From the NCBI GenBank assembly GCA_007126835.1, contig SLAO01000160.1:1-24854 (forward strand): a stretch of DNA of 24,854 nt. Direction: 5' to 3'. Under the pieces are notes generated by a model. It was not told the DNA's origin. It made no database searches and saw only the letters and a program-made list of their open reading frames with translations. The DNA is from Nitriliruptorales bacterium. Its GTDB lineage: Bacteria > Actinomycetota > Nitriliruptoria > Euzebyales > Egibacteraceae. The position numbers and the translations under genes were made by a program. Position 1 is the stretch's first letter, and the number at the start of each line of letters is the position of its first letter. Shown piece after piece: positions 8,366-15,572 of the stretch.

Positions 8366-8446
8366 GGAGCTTCCGCCTGTGTCATCAGCGCGGGTTCGTC
8401 TTGCTCCCGCGAGACCCGCGGGACCCGACATGGAAGGCTATCGACC

Positions 8447-8830
8447 GTGACCTCCCGCACCATTCGGATCGTGGTGCCAGCCGAAGCCGGCCACATGCCG
8501 CTGCTGCGCACCGCCGTGGCTGGCGTAGCAGCGCGACATGGCTTCACGTTGGAAGAGATGGACGACCTGCGAATGGGCGTGGAGGAAGCCGCGGTGCTGC
8601 TGCTTCGCCAATCCACGGGGGAGCCGATCACGCTCGAGCTCGAGCTGCTCGACGACCGGATCGACGCGGCGGTGTCGACGGTGACGAACGGCGAGGGGCC
8701 CGCCGTCGACCCCGAATCGTTCTCCTGGCGGATCCTTTCCTCCCTGGCTGACGAGGTCCACACTGAGCACGACGGGGCATTGGCCCGGATCGTGCTCACC
8801 AAGCACCCGACGCAAAGCCTGTCAGCATGA
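8447..8830 (+). CDS. rsbW: Anti-sigma-F factor, RsbW/UsfX type
   Basis: A 127-aa GHKL-fold anti-sigma factor that would hold sigma-F inactive by binding it. I choose the GTG at 8447 (MTSRTIRIVVPAE), which has GGAAGG at a good distance; the upstream open frame is not RsbW-like. The helix MDDLRMGVEEAAVLLL (38-53) is the N-box region, and SFSWRILSSLADEVHTEHDG (91-110) closely resembles the same segment of M. tuberculosis UsfX (Rv3287c). The N-box asparagine needed for Mg-ATP is not present and no DxGxG box is visible, so kinase activity against an anti-anti-sigma is doubtful. Its last four bases ATGA overlap the sigF start, which implies translational coupling and balanced amounts of the two proteins. 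Confidence 0.9.
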   Translation: MTSRTIRIVVPAEAGHMPLLRTAVAGVAARHGFTLEEMDDLRMGVEEAAVLLLRQSTGEPITLELELLDDRIDAAVSTVTNGEGPAVDPESFSWRILSSLADEVHTEHDGALARIVLTKHPTQSLSA

Positions 8831-9588
8831 CCCAGCAGTACAGCCGCGACGACACGAAGATGCTGTTCAAGCGCCTTCGTGAGACCGAGGACCCAGCGCT
8901 TCGCGAGGAGCTCGCCCGTCTGCACCTCCCGCTAGTCGAGTACCTCGCCAAGCGCTTCAAGGACCGCGGCGAGCCCCTCGACGACCTCATCCAGGTCGGC
9001 AGCGTGGGCCTGCTCAAGGCCATCGACCGCTTCGACCTCGACCGGGGCGTCGAGTTCTCGACCTACGCCACCCCGACGATCGTGGGTGAGCTCAAGCGCT
9101 ACTTCCGCGACAAGGGATGGGCGGTCCGGGTGCCGCGCCGGCTCCAGGAGCTGTCGCTGCGGCTGAACAAGGTCGTCGCCCAGCTCACGCAAGACCTCGG
9201 CCGGTCGCCCACGGTTCCCGAGATCGCCAAAGCCACCGGCGTGACCGAGGAGGAGGTCCTCGAGGCCCTGGAGTCCGGCCAGGCGTACTCGACGACGTCG
9301 CTGGACGCCCCCACCGGCAACGACGACGAGGACACCCCCCACCGCCTCGACCGCATGGGCGAAGAGGACATCGCCCTCGACAACCTCGAGTACTTCGCCT
9401 CCCTGGCCCCGCTGATCGAGCAACTGCCCGAGCGTGAGCGCGAGATCTTGTACCTGCGGTTCTTCAAGGGCATGACCCAGTCGCGCATCGCCGAGCATGT
9501 CGGTATCAGCCAGATGCACGTCTCCCGCCTGCTGTCGCGCATCCTCGAGTTCCTGCGCAGCGGCATGGAGGGCGAGGCCGACTACTGA
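8827..9588 (+). CDS. sigF: RNA polymerase sigma factor, SigF/SigB family
   Basis: A 253-aa group 3 sigma factor with all regions: region 1.2/2 (LPLVEYLAKRF, DDLIQVGSVGLLKAIDRFDLDRG, FSTYATPTIVGELKRYFRDKGW, roughly residues 29-98), region 3 (VPRRLQELSLRLNKVVAQL, about 101-125, then TVPEIAKATGV) and region 4 (LPEREREILYLRFFKGMTQSRIAEHVGISQMHVSRLL, about 200-240). It directs core polymerase to general-stress or stationary-phase promoters. The start codon overlaps the rsbW stop. The rsbW-sigF order matches mycobacteria (Rv3287c-Rv3286c). The family members control envelope and stress genes; the PBP gene 52 nt downstream could be carried on the same transcript. Confidence 0.97.
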   Translation: MTQQYSRDDTKMLFKRLRETEDPALREELARLHLPLVEYLAKRFKDRGEPLDDLIQVGSVGLLKAIDRFDLDRGVEFSTYATPTIVGELKRYFRDKGWAVRVPRRLQELSLRLNKVVAQLTQDLGRSPTVPEIAKATGVTEEEVLEALESGQAYSTTSLDAPTGNDDEDTPHRLDRMGEEDIALDNLEYFASLAPLIEQLPEREREILYLRFFKGMTQSRIAEHVGISQMHVSRLLSRILEFLRSGMEGEADY

Positions 9589-9640
9589 CAACGGGCCGCG
9601 GCGGGTCAACCCGCGGGCGCGATCGGCCGATGCACACGCT

Positions 9641-11677
9641 ATGCGCCGCGCCCTGCTCGTCCTTGCCTCCTTCGTGCTGGCCGCTGCGTTGGCCGGGTGC
9701 GCCTCGGTGGTGGACATCGAGGTCGCCGATCTCGGGCTCGAGGCGGTCGACGCGCCCACGCAGTCCCACGTCTACGCGGCCGACGGCACCGAACTGGCCA
9801 CCTTGCGGTTGGTGCACCGGGAGCCGGCTGAGCCCGACGAGCTGCCCGACGTGCTCCTCGATGCCGTCGTTGCGGCCGAGGACCGGCGCTTCTTCGAGCA
9901 CGGGGGGATCGACGGCCGGGCCGTGGCCCGCGCGGCGATCGCCAACCGCCGCGCCGGCCAGGTGACCCAGGGCGGATCGACGATCACCCAGCAGCTGGCC
10001 AAGAACCGGTACTTCCCCGACGCCGAGGAGACGCTGGAGCGCAAGGCCGCCGAGGCCCACGTCGCCCGCCAGCTCGAAGCCGAGATGACCAAGGACGAGA
10101 TCCTCTCGGCCTATCTCGATACCGTGTACTTCGGCGCCGGCGCCCACGGGATCGTCGCGGCCGCGGAGGCCTACTTCGACCTGACCCCGGCCCAGCTCTC
10201 CCTTGAGCAAGCGGCGCTGCTCGCCGGCCTCATCCGCAGCCCCGAGGGCGCGTCGCCCTACCAGCAGCCCGAGCGCGCACGCCGGGTGCGCGACGACGTC
10301 CTGTCGGCGATGGTCGAAACCGGCGCGGTCTCCCGTGACGAGGCAGCGGCTGCCGCGGCCGCCCCGCCCGAGGTCCGTGACCGCCCGCCGAGCCCGGTGA
10401 CGCGCCACCCGTACTTCGTGGCTCACGTGCTGCGCGAGCTGCGCGCCGAGCCGGCTCTGGGCGCCGACGAGGCCGAGCGGCTGCGCCTGCTGTACGGCGG
10501 TGGCCTGTCGATCCACACCACGCTGGACCCGGCGGTCCAGGCGGCGGCGGAGCAGGCCGCTGCGGGCTTCTCCGATGACGAGGACGCACCGGAGGTCGCG
10601 GTGGCCGCCCTGCGGCCCGCTGACGGTTCCGTGCTCGGCGTGGTCGGCGGACGCGACTTCGAGCAGCGTGAGTTCGACCTGGCCACGCAGGGCCGGCGCC
10701 AGCCCGGAAGCGCCTTCAAGACGTTCGCGCTCGTGGCGGCGCTCGAACGTGGATGGCGTCTGGACAGCGAGCTGGCGTCTGGCTCGGGGTCGCTGCGCAT
10801 GGACGACGGCCAGGCGTGGGACGTGCGCAGCGCCACGGCCGGCCCGCTGTCGCTGCGCGCGGCGCTCGCCGAGAGCTCGAACGGGGCCTTCGCGCGGTTG
10901 GCCCTGGAGGTGGGCGGGGATGCGATCGCCGACGCGGCCACCGAGCTCGGCGTGACCTCGCCGGTGGGTACCCATCCCGCGCTGGCTCTCGGCGCCCTGG
11001 ACCAGGGCGTCAGCCCTCTCGAGATGGCATCGGCGTACGGGACGCTGGCGGCCGGTGGCATCCACGCCCCGCCACAGGCGGTCACGCGCATCGAGAACGC
11101 CGACGGGTCGGTCTTGTGGGAGGCACCCGACGAGCGGCGCATCGCCGTGGACGGCGCGGTGGCCTGGTTCGCGACAGAGGCCCTGTCCGACGTGATCACG
11201 TCGGGTACCGGCACGCTCGCCGACCCGGGCCGGCCGGCCGCGGGCAAGACCGGCACGAGCCAGGACCACCGTGACGCCTGGTTCGCGGGGGCCACCCCAG
11301 ACCTCGCAGCCGCAGTGTGGATGGGCCACCCCGACGAGGCGCGGACCGCGCGCGACCCCGCGACCGGTCAGCGGCTGGAGGGCGGCGGCTGGCCGGCTCG
11401 AGTGTGGCGCCAGACGGTCCAGGAGGCGCTGACCGACACGCCACCCCGGTCGTTTCCCTACCCCGAACACCTGGAGCAGACCGTGGAGGTCAACCCAGAG
11501 TCGGGGGGACTGGCCACTGAGTGGTGTCCGGTCACCGAGGAGATGACCGGCCTGCCCGGGGAACTGCCCGAGTACCACTGCCCGCTGCACGGCCCGCCGG
11601 AGCCCGAGACCAGCACGCCGCGGCTGCCCAGCGGTGCGGAGCCGGAAACCGACGCCGCACGTCCGCAGGACCGCTAA
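9641..11677 (+). CDS. Class A penicillin-binding protein with a lipoprotein signal
   Basis: A 678-aa bifunctional peptidoglycan synthase. The glycosyltransferase 51 domain spans about residues 45-230, with catalytic Glu80 in AAEDRRFFEHGGID and GGSTITQQLAKN at 111-122. The penicillin-binding transpeptidase domain has Ser357 in SAFK (357-360), SSN at 412-414 and KTGTS at 536-540. The N-terminus MRRALLVLASFVLAAALAGC ends in a textbook lipobox, L17-A18-G19-C20, so the protein may be lipidated at Cys20 rather than held by an uncleaved helix; this is unusual for class A PBPs. The C-terminus has two CP motifs (EWCPV and YHCPL) and a Pro/Glu-rich tail. The ATG at 9641 has no clear Shine-Dalgarno and lies 52 nt after sigF. 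A start further upstream would overlap sigF and destroy the signal. Confidence 0.94.
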   Translation: MRRALLVLASFVLAAALAGCASVVDIEVADLGLEAVDAPTQSHVYAADGTELATLRLVHREPAEPDELPDVLLDAVVAAEDRRFFEHGGIDGRAVARAAIANRRAGQVTQGGSTITQQLAKNRYFPDAEETLERKAAEAHVARQLEAEMTKDEILSAYLDTVYFGAGAHGIVAAAEAYFDLTPAQLSLEQAALLAGLIRSPEGASPYQQPERARRVRDDVLSAMVETGAVSRDEAAAAAAAPPEVRDRPPSPVTRHPYFVAHVLRELRAEPALGADEAERLRLLYGGGLSIHTTLDPAVQAAAEQAAAGFSDDEDAPEVAVAALRPADGSVLGVVGGRDFEQREFDLATQGRRQPGSAFKTFALVAALERGWRLDSELASGSGSLRMDDGQAWDVRSATAGPLSLRAALAESSNGAFARLALEVGGDAIADAATELGVTSPVGTHPALALGALDQGVSPLEMASAYGTLAAGGIHAPPQAVTRIENADGSVLWEAPDERRIAVDGAVAWFATEALSDVITSGTGTLADPGRPAAGKTGTSQDHRDAWFAGATPDLAAAVWMGHPDEARTARDPATGQRLEGGGWPARVWRQTVQEALTDTPPRSFPYPEHLEQTVEVNPESGGLATEWCPVTEEMTGLPGELPEYHCPLHGPPEPETSTPRLPSGAEPETDAARPQDR

Positions 11678-11725
11678 AGGCGCGGGTCCCGGCGTGGCCT
11701 GGTCGTGGGGGCAGCGCCCAGGGTG

Positions 11726-11731
11726 TAGCGT
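11726..11731 (+). promoter_or_regulatory. Possible -10 box of the lipid kinase gene
   Basis: TAGCGT fits TANNNT, about 30 nt before the GTG at 11762. A transcript from near 11738 would carry a short leader that includes the GGAG at 11753-11756. Confidence 0.3.
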
Positions 11732-11761
11732 GGCCCCGCCCCCGGGCCCCTCGGAGCCGAT

Positions 11762-12712
11762 GTGCGTGCTCTGCTGCTCTACAACCCGACTGCGACCACC
11801 ACGAACCTGCGGGTCCGGGACACGATCGCGCATCGACTGTCCGAGGCCAGCGACCTCGAGGTCGCCCCCACCAAGCAGCGCGACCACGCCAGCTACCTGG
11901 CGGCGGGAGCGGCCCACGAGGGGATCGACGTCGTCGTCGTCCTCGGCGGCGACGGGACGGTCAACGAAGCGATCCAGGGGCTGGCGCGCACCGAGACGGC
12001 CCTTGCCATCATCCCCGGAGGCTCCACCAACGTCTGGGCGCGCAGCCTGGGCCTGCCCAACGACCCCGAGGCGGCGACCGAGCAGGTTGTGGCGCTCCTC
12101 GAGCGCGGGCAGCGCCGGACGGTCAACCTCGGCACGGCCAACGGCCGGTACTTCTGCTTCTCGGCCGGCTACGGCTTCGACGCGGCCGCGGTGCGCGAGG
12201 TGGAACGTCGCCACCGGCTCAAGCACACGGTGCGGCAGGCCTCGTTCCTGTGGGGAGGGCTGGTGGCCTTGCTGCGCCGCTACGACCCACGCGGCACCGA
12301 CATCACCGTGCACACCTCCGCCGGCGCGGCGATGACGGGCTGCAAAGCGGCGGTGTGCTGCAACTCGCGCCCGTACACGTTCCTGGGGCCGTGGGCGGCG
12401 GACCTGTGCCCCGGCGCCGACCTCGACGCCGACCTCGACGTCACCGCCTTGACGCAGCTGTCGGTGCCCGTGCTGTTGCGCCTGATGCGCACCGCGCTCG
12501 GCGGCGGGGACGTGGCGAAGCTTGCGGGCACGCATCTGTGGCATGACGAGGCTGAGGTGACCCTGACCTCCGCGGAGCCACTGCCGTTGCAGGTCGACGG
12601 GGACTACGTCGGGGACGACACCACGGTCCGCTTGAGCTCGGCACGCCGGGTGCTGCAGGTGGTTGCAGCAACGTCGACGAGCGCCGGCGCCCGTGGCGAT
12701 CCAAAGCGCTAG
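11762..12712 (+). CDS. Diacylglycerol kinase-family lipid kinase
   Basis: A 316-aa lipid kinase with the DAGK catalytic domain: GGDGTVNE at 62-69 (nucleotide-binding loop) and PGGSTN at 85-90. Downstream, GYGFDAAAVREVERR and the beta-rich C-terminal half (PLQVDGDYVGDD) fit the YegS/DgkB fold. It phosphorylates diacylglycerol or a related lipid to recycle it for phospholipid synthesis; the exact substrate cannot be read from sequence. The GTG start is supported by GGAG 5 nt upstream. It lies upstream of whiB1; from memory a gene of the same type (Rv3218) precedes whiB1 in M. tuberculosis. Its TAG overlaps the stop of the converging GDPD gene by two bases within CTAG. Confidence 0.93.
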   Translation: MRALLLYNPTATTTNLRVRDTIAHRLSEASDLEVAPTKQRDHASYLAAGAAHEGIDVVVVLGGDGTVNEAIQGLARTETALAIIPGGSTNVWARSLGLPNDPEAATEQVVALLERGQRRTVNLGTANGRYFCFSAGYGFDAAAVREVERRHRLKHTVRQASFLWGGLVALLRRYDPRGTDITVHTSAGAAMTGCKAAVCCNSRPYTFLGPWAADLCPGADLDADLDVTALTQLSVPVLLRLMRTALGGGDVAKLAGTHLWHDEAEVTLTSAEPLPLQVDGDYVGDDTTVRLSSARRVLQVVAATSTSAGARGDPKR

Positions 12713-13434
12713 GGCTGGACGCGGCGAGCGAGGGTGGCGGCGACCGCGTCGGGACGGTTGGTGCAGATCGCGTCCACGCCCGCGGAGGCCAGGCGGGCCG
12801 CGACGTCGAGGTCGTCCACGGTCCAGACGAACACCGCTAAACCCTGCCGGTGGCAGAACTCCACTCCTTCAGAGTCCAGGCCCGCGGCTCCCTCCTGCGG
12901 GCACAAGACAGTGGCCCCGTACTCGGCCGCGACCGGGACCGCACGCGGCACGTCGAACGTGGACAGATGCAGCAAACCCGCCGGCACATCGGGAAGCGCC
13001 ACGGTCAATGCGGCGACCGTCAACGGGTTGAACGAGCTGCTCATCCACGGGCGTTGGTCCAGGTGCGGCTGTACGGCTGCGGCCACGGCCTCGACGAGCT
13101 GATCGTCCTCGTCGAAGTCGGGCTCGCCGGGAGCGTTCTTGACCTCCACGTCAACGCCCAACCCGGCCGGCAGCGCGTCGAGGACCGCCGGCAGGGACCA
13201 CACCCCCATGAGCGCGAGCTCATCGGCGGTCCGCGCGACCACCGGCACGCCGTCGGGGGTGTGCGCATCGTGATGGCACACCGCCCACCCGTCGGCGCTG
13301 CGACGAGCGTCGAGCTCCACCCAGGTAGCACCGATCTCCGCCGCCGCGATGAACGCGGCGGGCGTGTTCTCCGGGGCGTGCTCGGGAGCCCCGCGGTGGC
13401 CAACGACGACCGGCGGGCGCACGAACGGCTTCAT
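12709..13434 (-). CDS. Glycerophosphodiester phosphodiesterase
   Basis: A 241-aa GDPD-family TIM barrel that hydrolyses glycerophosphodiesters to glycerol-3-phosphate and an alcohol. The catalytic residues are visible: His13-Arg14 in GHRG, Glu22-Asn23-Thr24, Glu40 and Asp42 in VELDAR, and His55-Asp56 in CHHDAH. The C-terminal VFVWTVDD and DAICTNRPD are typical end-of-barrel motifs. No signal peptide is seen, so it is probably cytoplasmic. I start at ATG 13434 (MKPFVRPPVVVGHRG); the open frame extends far upstream but the family begins here and TAGACT sits 7 nt before the ATG. It is convergent with the lipid kinase, with stop codons interlocked, so read-through of either could affect the other. 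Confidence 0.95.
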   Translation of the reverse strand: MKPFVRPPVVVGHRGAPEHAPENTPAAFIAAAEIGATWVELDARRSADGWAVCHHDAHTPDGVPVVARTADELALMGVWSLPAVLDALPAGLGVDVEVKNAPGEPDFDEDDQLVEAVAAAVQPHLDQRPWMSSSFNPLTVAALTVALPDVPAGLLHLSTFDVPRAVPVAAEYGATVLCPQEGAAGLDSEGVEFCHRQGLAVFVWTVDDLDVAARLASAGVDAICTNRPDAVAATLARRVQP

Positions 13435-13441
13435 CGCCGGC

Positions 13442-13447
13442 AGTCTA
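13442..13447 (-). promoter_or_regulatory. Candidate leaderless -10 box of the GDPD gene
   Basis: TAGACT on the minus strand, then 7 nt (GCCGGCG), then the ATG at 13434. No Shine-Dalgarno lies between, so the mRNA would begin at the start codon. Confidence 0.45.
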
Positions 13448-13554
13448 AGACGCGCCTGGAACACCAACCGCGCGCGGCCGAACCTGGAGGTCGAAGGATC
13501 AAGGAACGAATCCGCGATCACCCCTTTACGAACGAACCATGAAGAAGCTACTCT

Positions 13555-13576
13555 GCTTGTGAACCCAGGAACAAGC
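13555..13576. promoter_or_regulatory. Second, imperfect CRP-like operator upstream of whiB1
   Basis: The left half GCTTGTGA is identical to that of the perfect site 44 bp downstream. The right half is GAACAAGC, matching TCACAAGC in 6 of 8 positions, so GCTTGT and ACAAGC still form an inverted repeat around 10 nt. Total length (22 bp) is the same as the other site. Confidence 0.55.
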
Positions 13577-13598
13577 GAACCGACGGTTGCGAGGTTGA

Positions 13599-13620
13599 GC
13601 TTGTGAGCAAGATCACAAGC
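13599..13620. promoter_or_regulatory. Perfect CRP/FNR-type operator upstream of whiB1
   Basis: GCTTGTGA-N6-TCACAAGC is a perfect 8-bp dyad whose core TGTGA-N6-TCACA is exactly the CRP consensus. It is centred at 13609.5, about 97 nt before the whiB1 ATG and 82 nt before the alternative GTG. In M. tuberculosis whiB1 is a known target of the CRP homologue Rv3676, so the context supports the assignment. Confidence 0.78.
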
Positions 13621-13706
13621 CGCGTGCGGCGGGCGTTCCCCCCTTAAGCCCAGCCCGCGCACGCCGTCACTGTACGGAAGCGACGACGAAAGTGAGTGCA
13701 TACCCA

Positions 13707-13958
13707 ATGGACTGGCGTCAGCATGCCGCATGCATCGGTGAGGATCCCGAACTGTTCTTCCCGGTGGGCAGCACAGGTCCGGCCCTCGAACAGGTCGAGC
13801 GAGCCAAGGCGGTGTGCCGCACGTGCGAGGTGGTGGAGCACTGCCTCGAATGGGCCCTGGACTCCAACCAGGACGCCGGTGTGTGGGGCGGCATGAGCGA
13901 GGACGAGCGCCGCGCCCTGCGCCGCAGCCGTCAGCGCCGTCGTCGCATCGCCAGCTGA
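13707..13958 (+). CDS. whiB1: WhiB-family iron-sulfur regulator, WhiB1 type
   Basis: An 83-aa WhiB protein that binds a [4Fe-4S] cluster, responds to nitric oxide or redox change and interacts with the primary sigma factor. The four cluster cysteines are Cys9, Cys37, Cys40 and Cys46, with the same spacing as M. tuberculosis WhiB1. MDWRQHAAC, DPELFFPVG, the GVWGG turn and MSEDERRALRR with a basic tail (RRSRQRRRRIAS) are all present. I start at ATG 13707 to match WhiB1; an in-frame GTG at 13692 would add MSAYP and is a real alternative. Two CRP-like dyads lie upstream. It converges on pdtaS, as in M. tuberculosis (Rv3219/Rv3220c). Confidence 0.96.
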   Translation: MDWRQHAACIGEDPELFFPVGSTGPALEQVERAKAVCRTCEVVEHCLEWALDSNQDAGVWGGMSEDERRALRRSRQRRRRIAS

Positions 13959-14005
13959 GGACCTGCCGCGCTACCGAATCACGCCACGCTGAGGGGCCCG
14001 CCGCG

Positions 14006-15460
14006 CTACGGCAGCGGCAGCACCAGTTCGATCGAGGTCCCCTCGTCGACCTCCAGGCCGTCGAAGGTGCCGCCGAGCTCCGACTCGACGAGCGTCCGCG
14101 CGATCTGCAGCCCCAAACCTTCGAGGTCGTTGATCTGCTTGCCGTCTGGCGGACCCTGTCCGTCGTCGGCGATCTCGACGCGCAGCGTGACAGGGCCGCG
14201 CTCGAAGCGTATCCATACGGTGCCACCTTCGGACTGGTCGGGTCCGAAGGCGTGCTCCACGGCGTTCTGGACGAGCTCGGACAGCACGAGCGCGAGGGGC
14301 GTGGCCACCTCGGCGGGTAGCTCGCCAGGGTCGCCGTCGATCTCGAACGCGATGGGGACCTCCGGATGGGCAAGGCCCTCGGCGAGCATTCGCACGATCC
14401 GCTCGGTGATCCCCTCGAACGGCACCCGTTGACGGGACTCCTGGCTCAGGGTCTCGTGGACCAGGGCGATCGACGTGATCCGGCGCACGCTCTCGGCCAG
14501 GGCCTCCCTGGCCTCGGGCGCCTCCAGTCGCCGAGCCTGCAGGCGCAACAGTGAGGCCACCGTCTGCAGGTTGTTCTTCACCCGGTGGTGGATCTCGCGG
14601 ATCGTTGCATCCTTGACGCGCAGCGCCCGCTCGTGTCGCCGCAGCTCGGTGACCTCGCGCACCAGCAGCAGCGCCCCCACGACTTCTTGGTCGCGCAACA
14701 GCGGCAGCAGGCGGCGGCGCACGACCGCGCGGTCCTGCTCGAGCTCGTCGTCGACCTGGCGGCCCGCGAACAACCGGGCCAGCAGATCGTCGGGCTCTGG
14801 GTCGAACTCGTCGAGGCGGTGCCCGATGAGCCCCGATGGCTGACCCAGCCGGCGGTACGCCGACACGGCGTTGGGCGACGCGTAGTCGACCACGCCCTCG
14901 GCGCTGATGCGCATCACGCCGTCACCGACCCTGGGTGAGTGCTCGCGTTCCTCCTCATGGCCCTCGGGGGGGTACGGGAAGGCGCCGTCGGCCAGCATCT
15001 GGGCCAGGTCGCCTGCGGACTGCAGGTAGGTCAGCTCGAGCTGCGACGGCGAACGCGCGGTCGACACGTTGGCCTCGCGGGTGATCGCCGCCACGATGCG
15101 GCCGTCGAAGCGCACGGGGATGGCCTCCTCGCGCACCGGCACGCCCGTGGACCAATCCGGGTCGGCGTCGCGGATCACCTTGGCCTCGCTGAACGCCCGA
15201 CCGACCATGGGCCGATCGGTGACGTCGCAGACCTCGCCTACCAGGTCCTCGGTGTAGATCGTCTGCGCGGTGTAGGGGCGCATCTGGCCGACACAGAGGT
15301 ACGCCGGCACCCGCCGCCCCTCCACCGGGACCCACAACAGGAGGTCCGCAAACGAGAGGTCGGCGAGGATCTGCCAGTCTCCGAGCAGCCGCTGGAGGTG
15401 GGTGACGACCGCCTCGTCGAGGCCGGCTCGGTCACGGAGCAGGTCCTCAGGAAGGGACAT
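14006..15460 (-). CDS. pdtaS: PdtaS-type cytosolic sensor histidine kinase
   Basis: A 484-aa soluble histidine kinase without membrane segments. The N-terminal GAF-like domain (about 1-160, DWQILADLSFADLLLWVP) is followed by a PAS-like domain (about 175-275, YASPNAVSAYRRLG). The HisKA_2 dimerisation helix has REIHHRVKNNLQTV, with His291 or His292 as phosphoacceptor. The ATPase domain shows Asn399 in SELVQNAVEHAF, DDGQG at 432-436 and GLGLQI at 448-453. It closely resembles Rv3220c. In M. tuberculosis PdtaS phosphorylates PdtaR, an ANTAR RNA-binding antiterminator; no PdtaR gene is in this window. The ATG giving MSLPEDLLRD is chosen because homology starts there. It lies 112 nt after the sigma-4 gene on the same strand. 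Confidence 0.95.
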   Translation of the reverse strand: MSLPEDLLRDRAGLDEAVVTHLQRLLGDWQILADLSFADLLLWVPVEGRRVPAYLCVGQMRPYTAQTIYTEDLVGEVCDVTDRPMVGRAFSEAKVIRDADPDWSTGVPVREEAIPVRFDGRIVAAITREANVSTARSPSQLELTYLQSAGDLAQMLADGAFPYPPEGHEEEREHSPRVGDGVMRISAEGVVDYASPNAVSAYRRLGQPSGLIGHRLDEFDPEPDDLLARLFAGRQVDDELEQDRAVVRRRLLPLLRDQEVVGALLLVREVTELRRHERALRVKDATIREIHHRVKNNLQTVASLLRLQARRLEAPEAREALAESVRRITSIALVHETLSQESRQRVPFEGITERIVRMLAEGLAHPEVPIAFEIDGDPGELPAEVATPLALVLSELVQNAVEHAFGPDQSEGGTVWIRFERGPVTLRVEIADDGQGPPDGKQINDLEGLGLQIARTLVESELGGTFDGLEVDEGTSIELVLPLP

Positions 15461-15572
15461 CAGCGGCTTGACCCGAGCATGGTGGACGGGCTCCTGGTCC
15501 CGGGCCTGCCGCCGACCTGCACGCGCTCCTCCTCGATGGGTGGGAGGGCGAAGCGTACCGGCCTGGCTGCCG

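Noticed and set aside
9599..9616. GCGGG-TCAA-CCCGC hairpin between sigF and the PBP gene as a terminator
   Set aside because: The stem has only five base pairs and no T-tract, so it is unlikely to stop polymerase by itself.
9506..12544. A 1012-codon minus-strand open frame antisense to the PBP and lipid kinase genes
   Set aside because: It spans two well-supported genes and an intergenic gap, which real genes seldom do, and its translation has no domain signal. It is a product of high GC.
13525..13554. TTTACG-18 nt-TACTCT as the whiB1 promoter
   Set aside because: It fits a weak sigma-A promoter, but it would place both CRP-like sites downstream of the start and give a leader above 140 nt. 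Not enough support to list.
13435..14373. A 310-residue upstream extension of the GDPD frame
   Set aside because: It overlaps whiB1 and the 3' part of pdtaS antisense and has no GDPD homology; the family begins at MKPFVRPPVVVGHRG.
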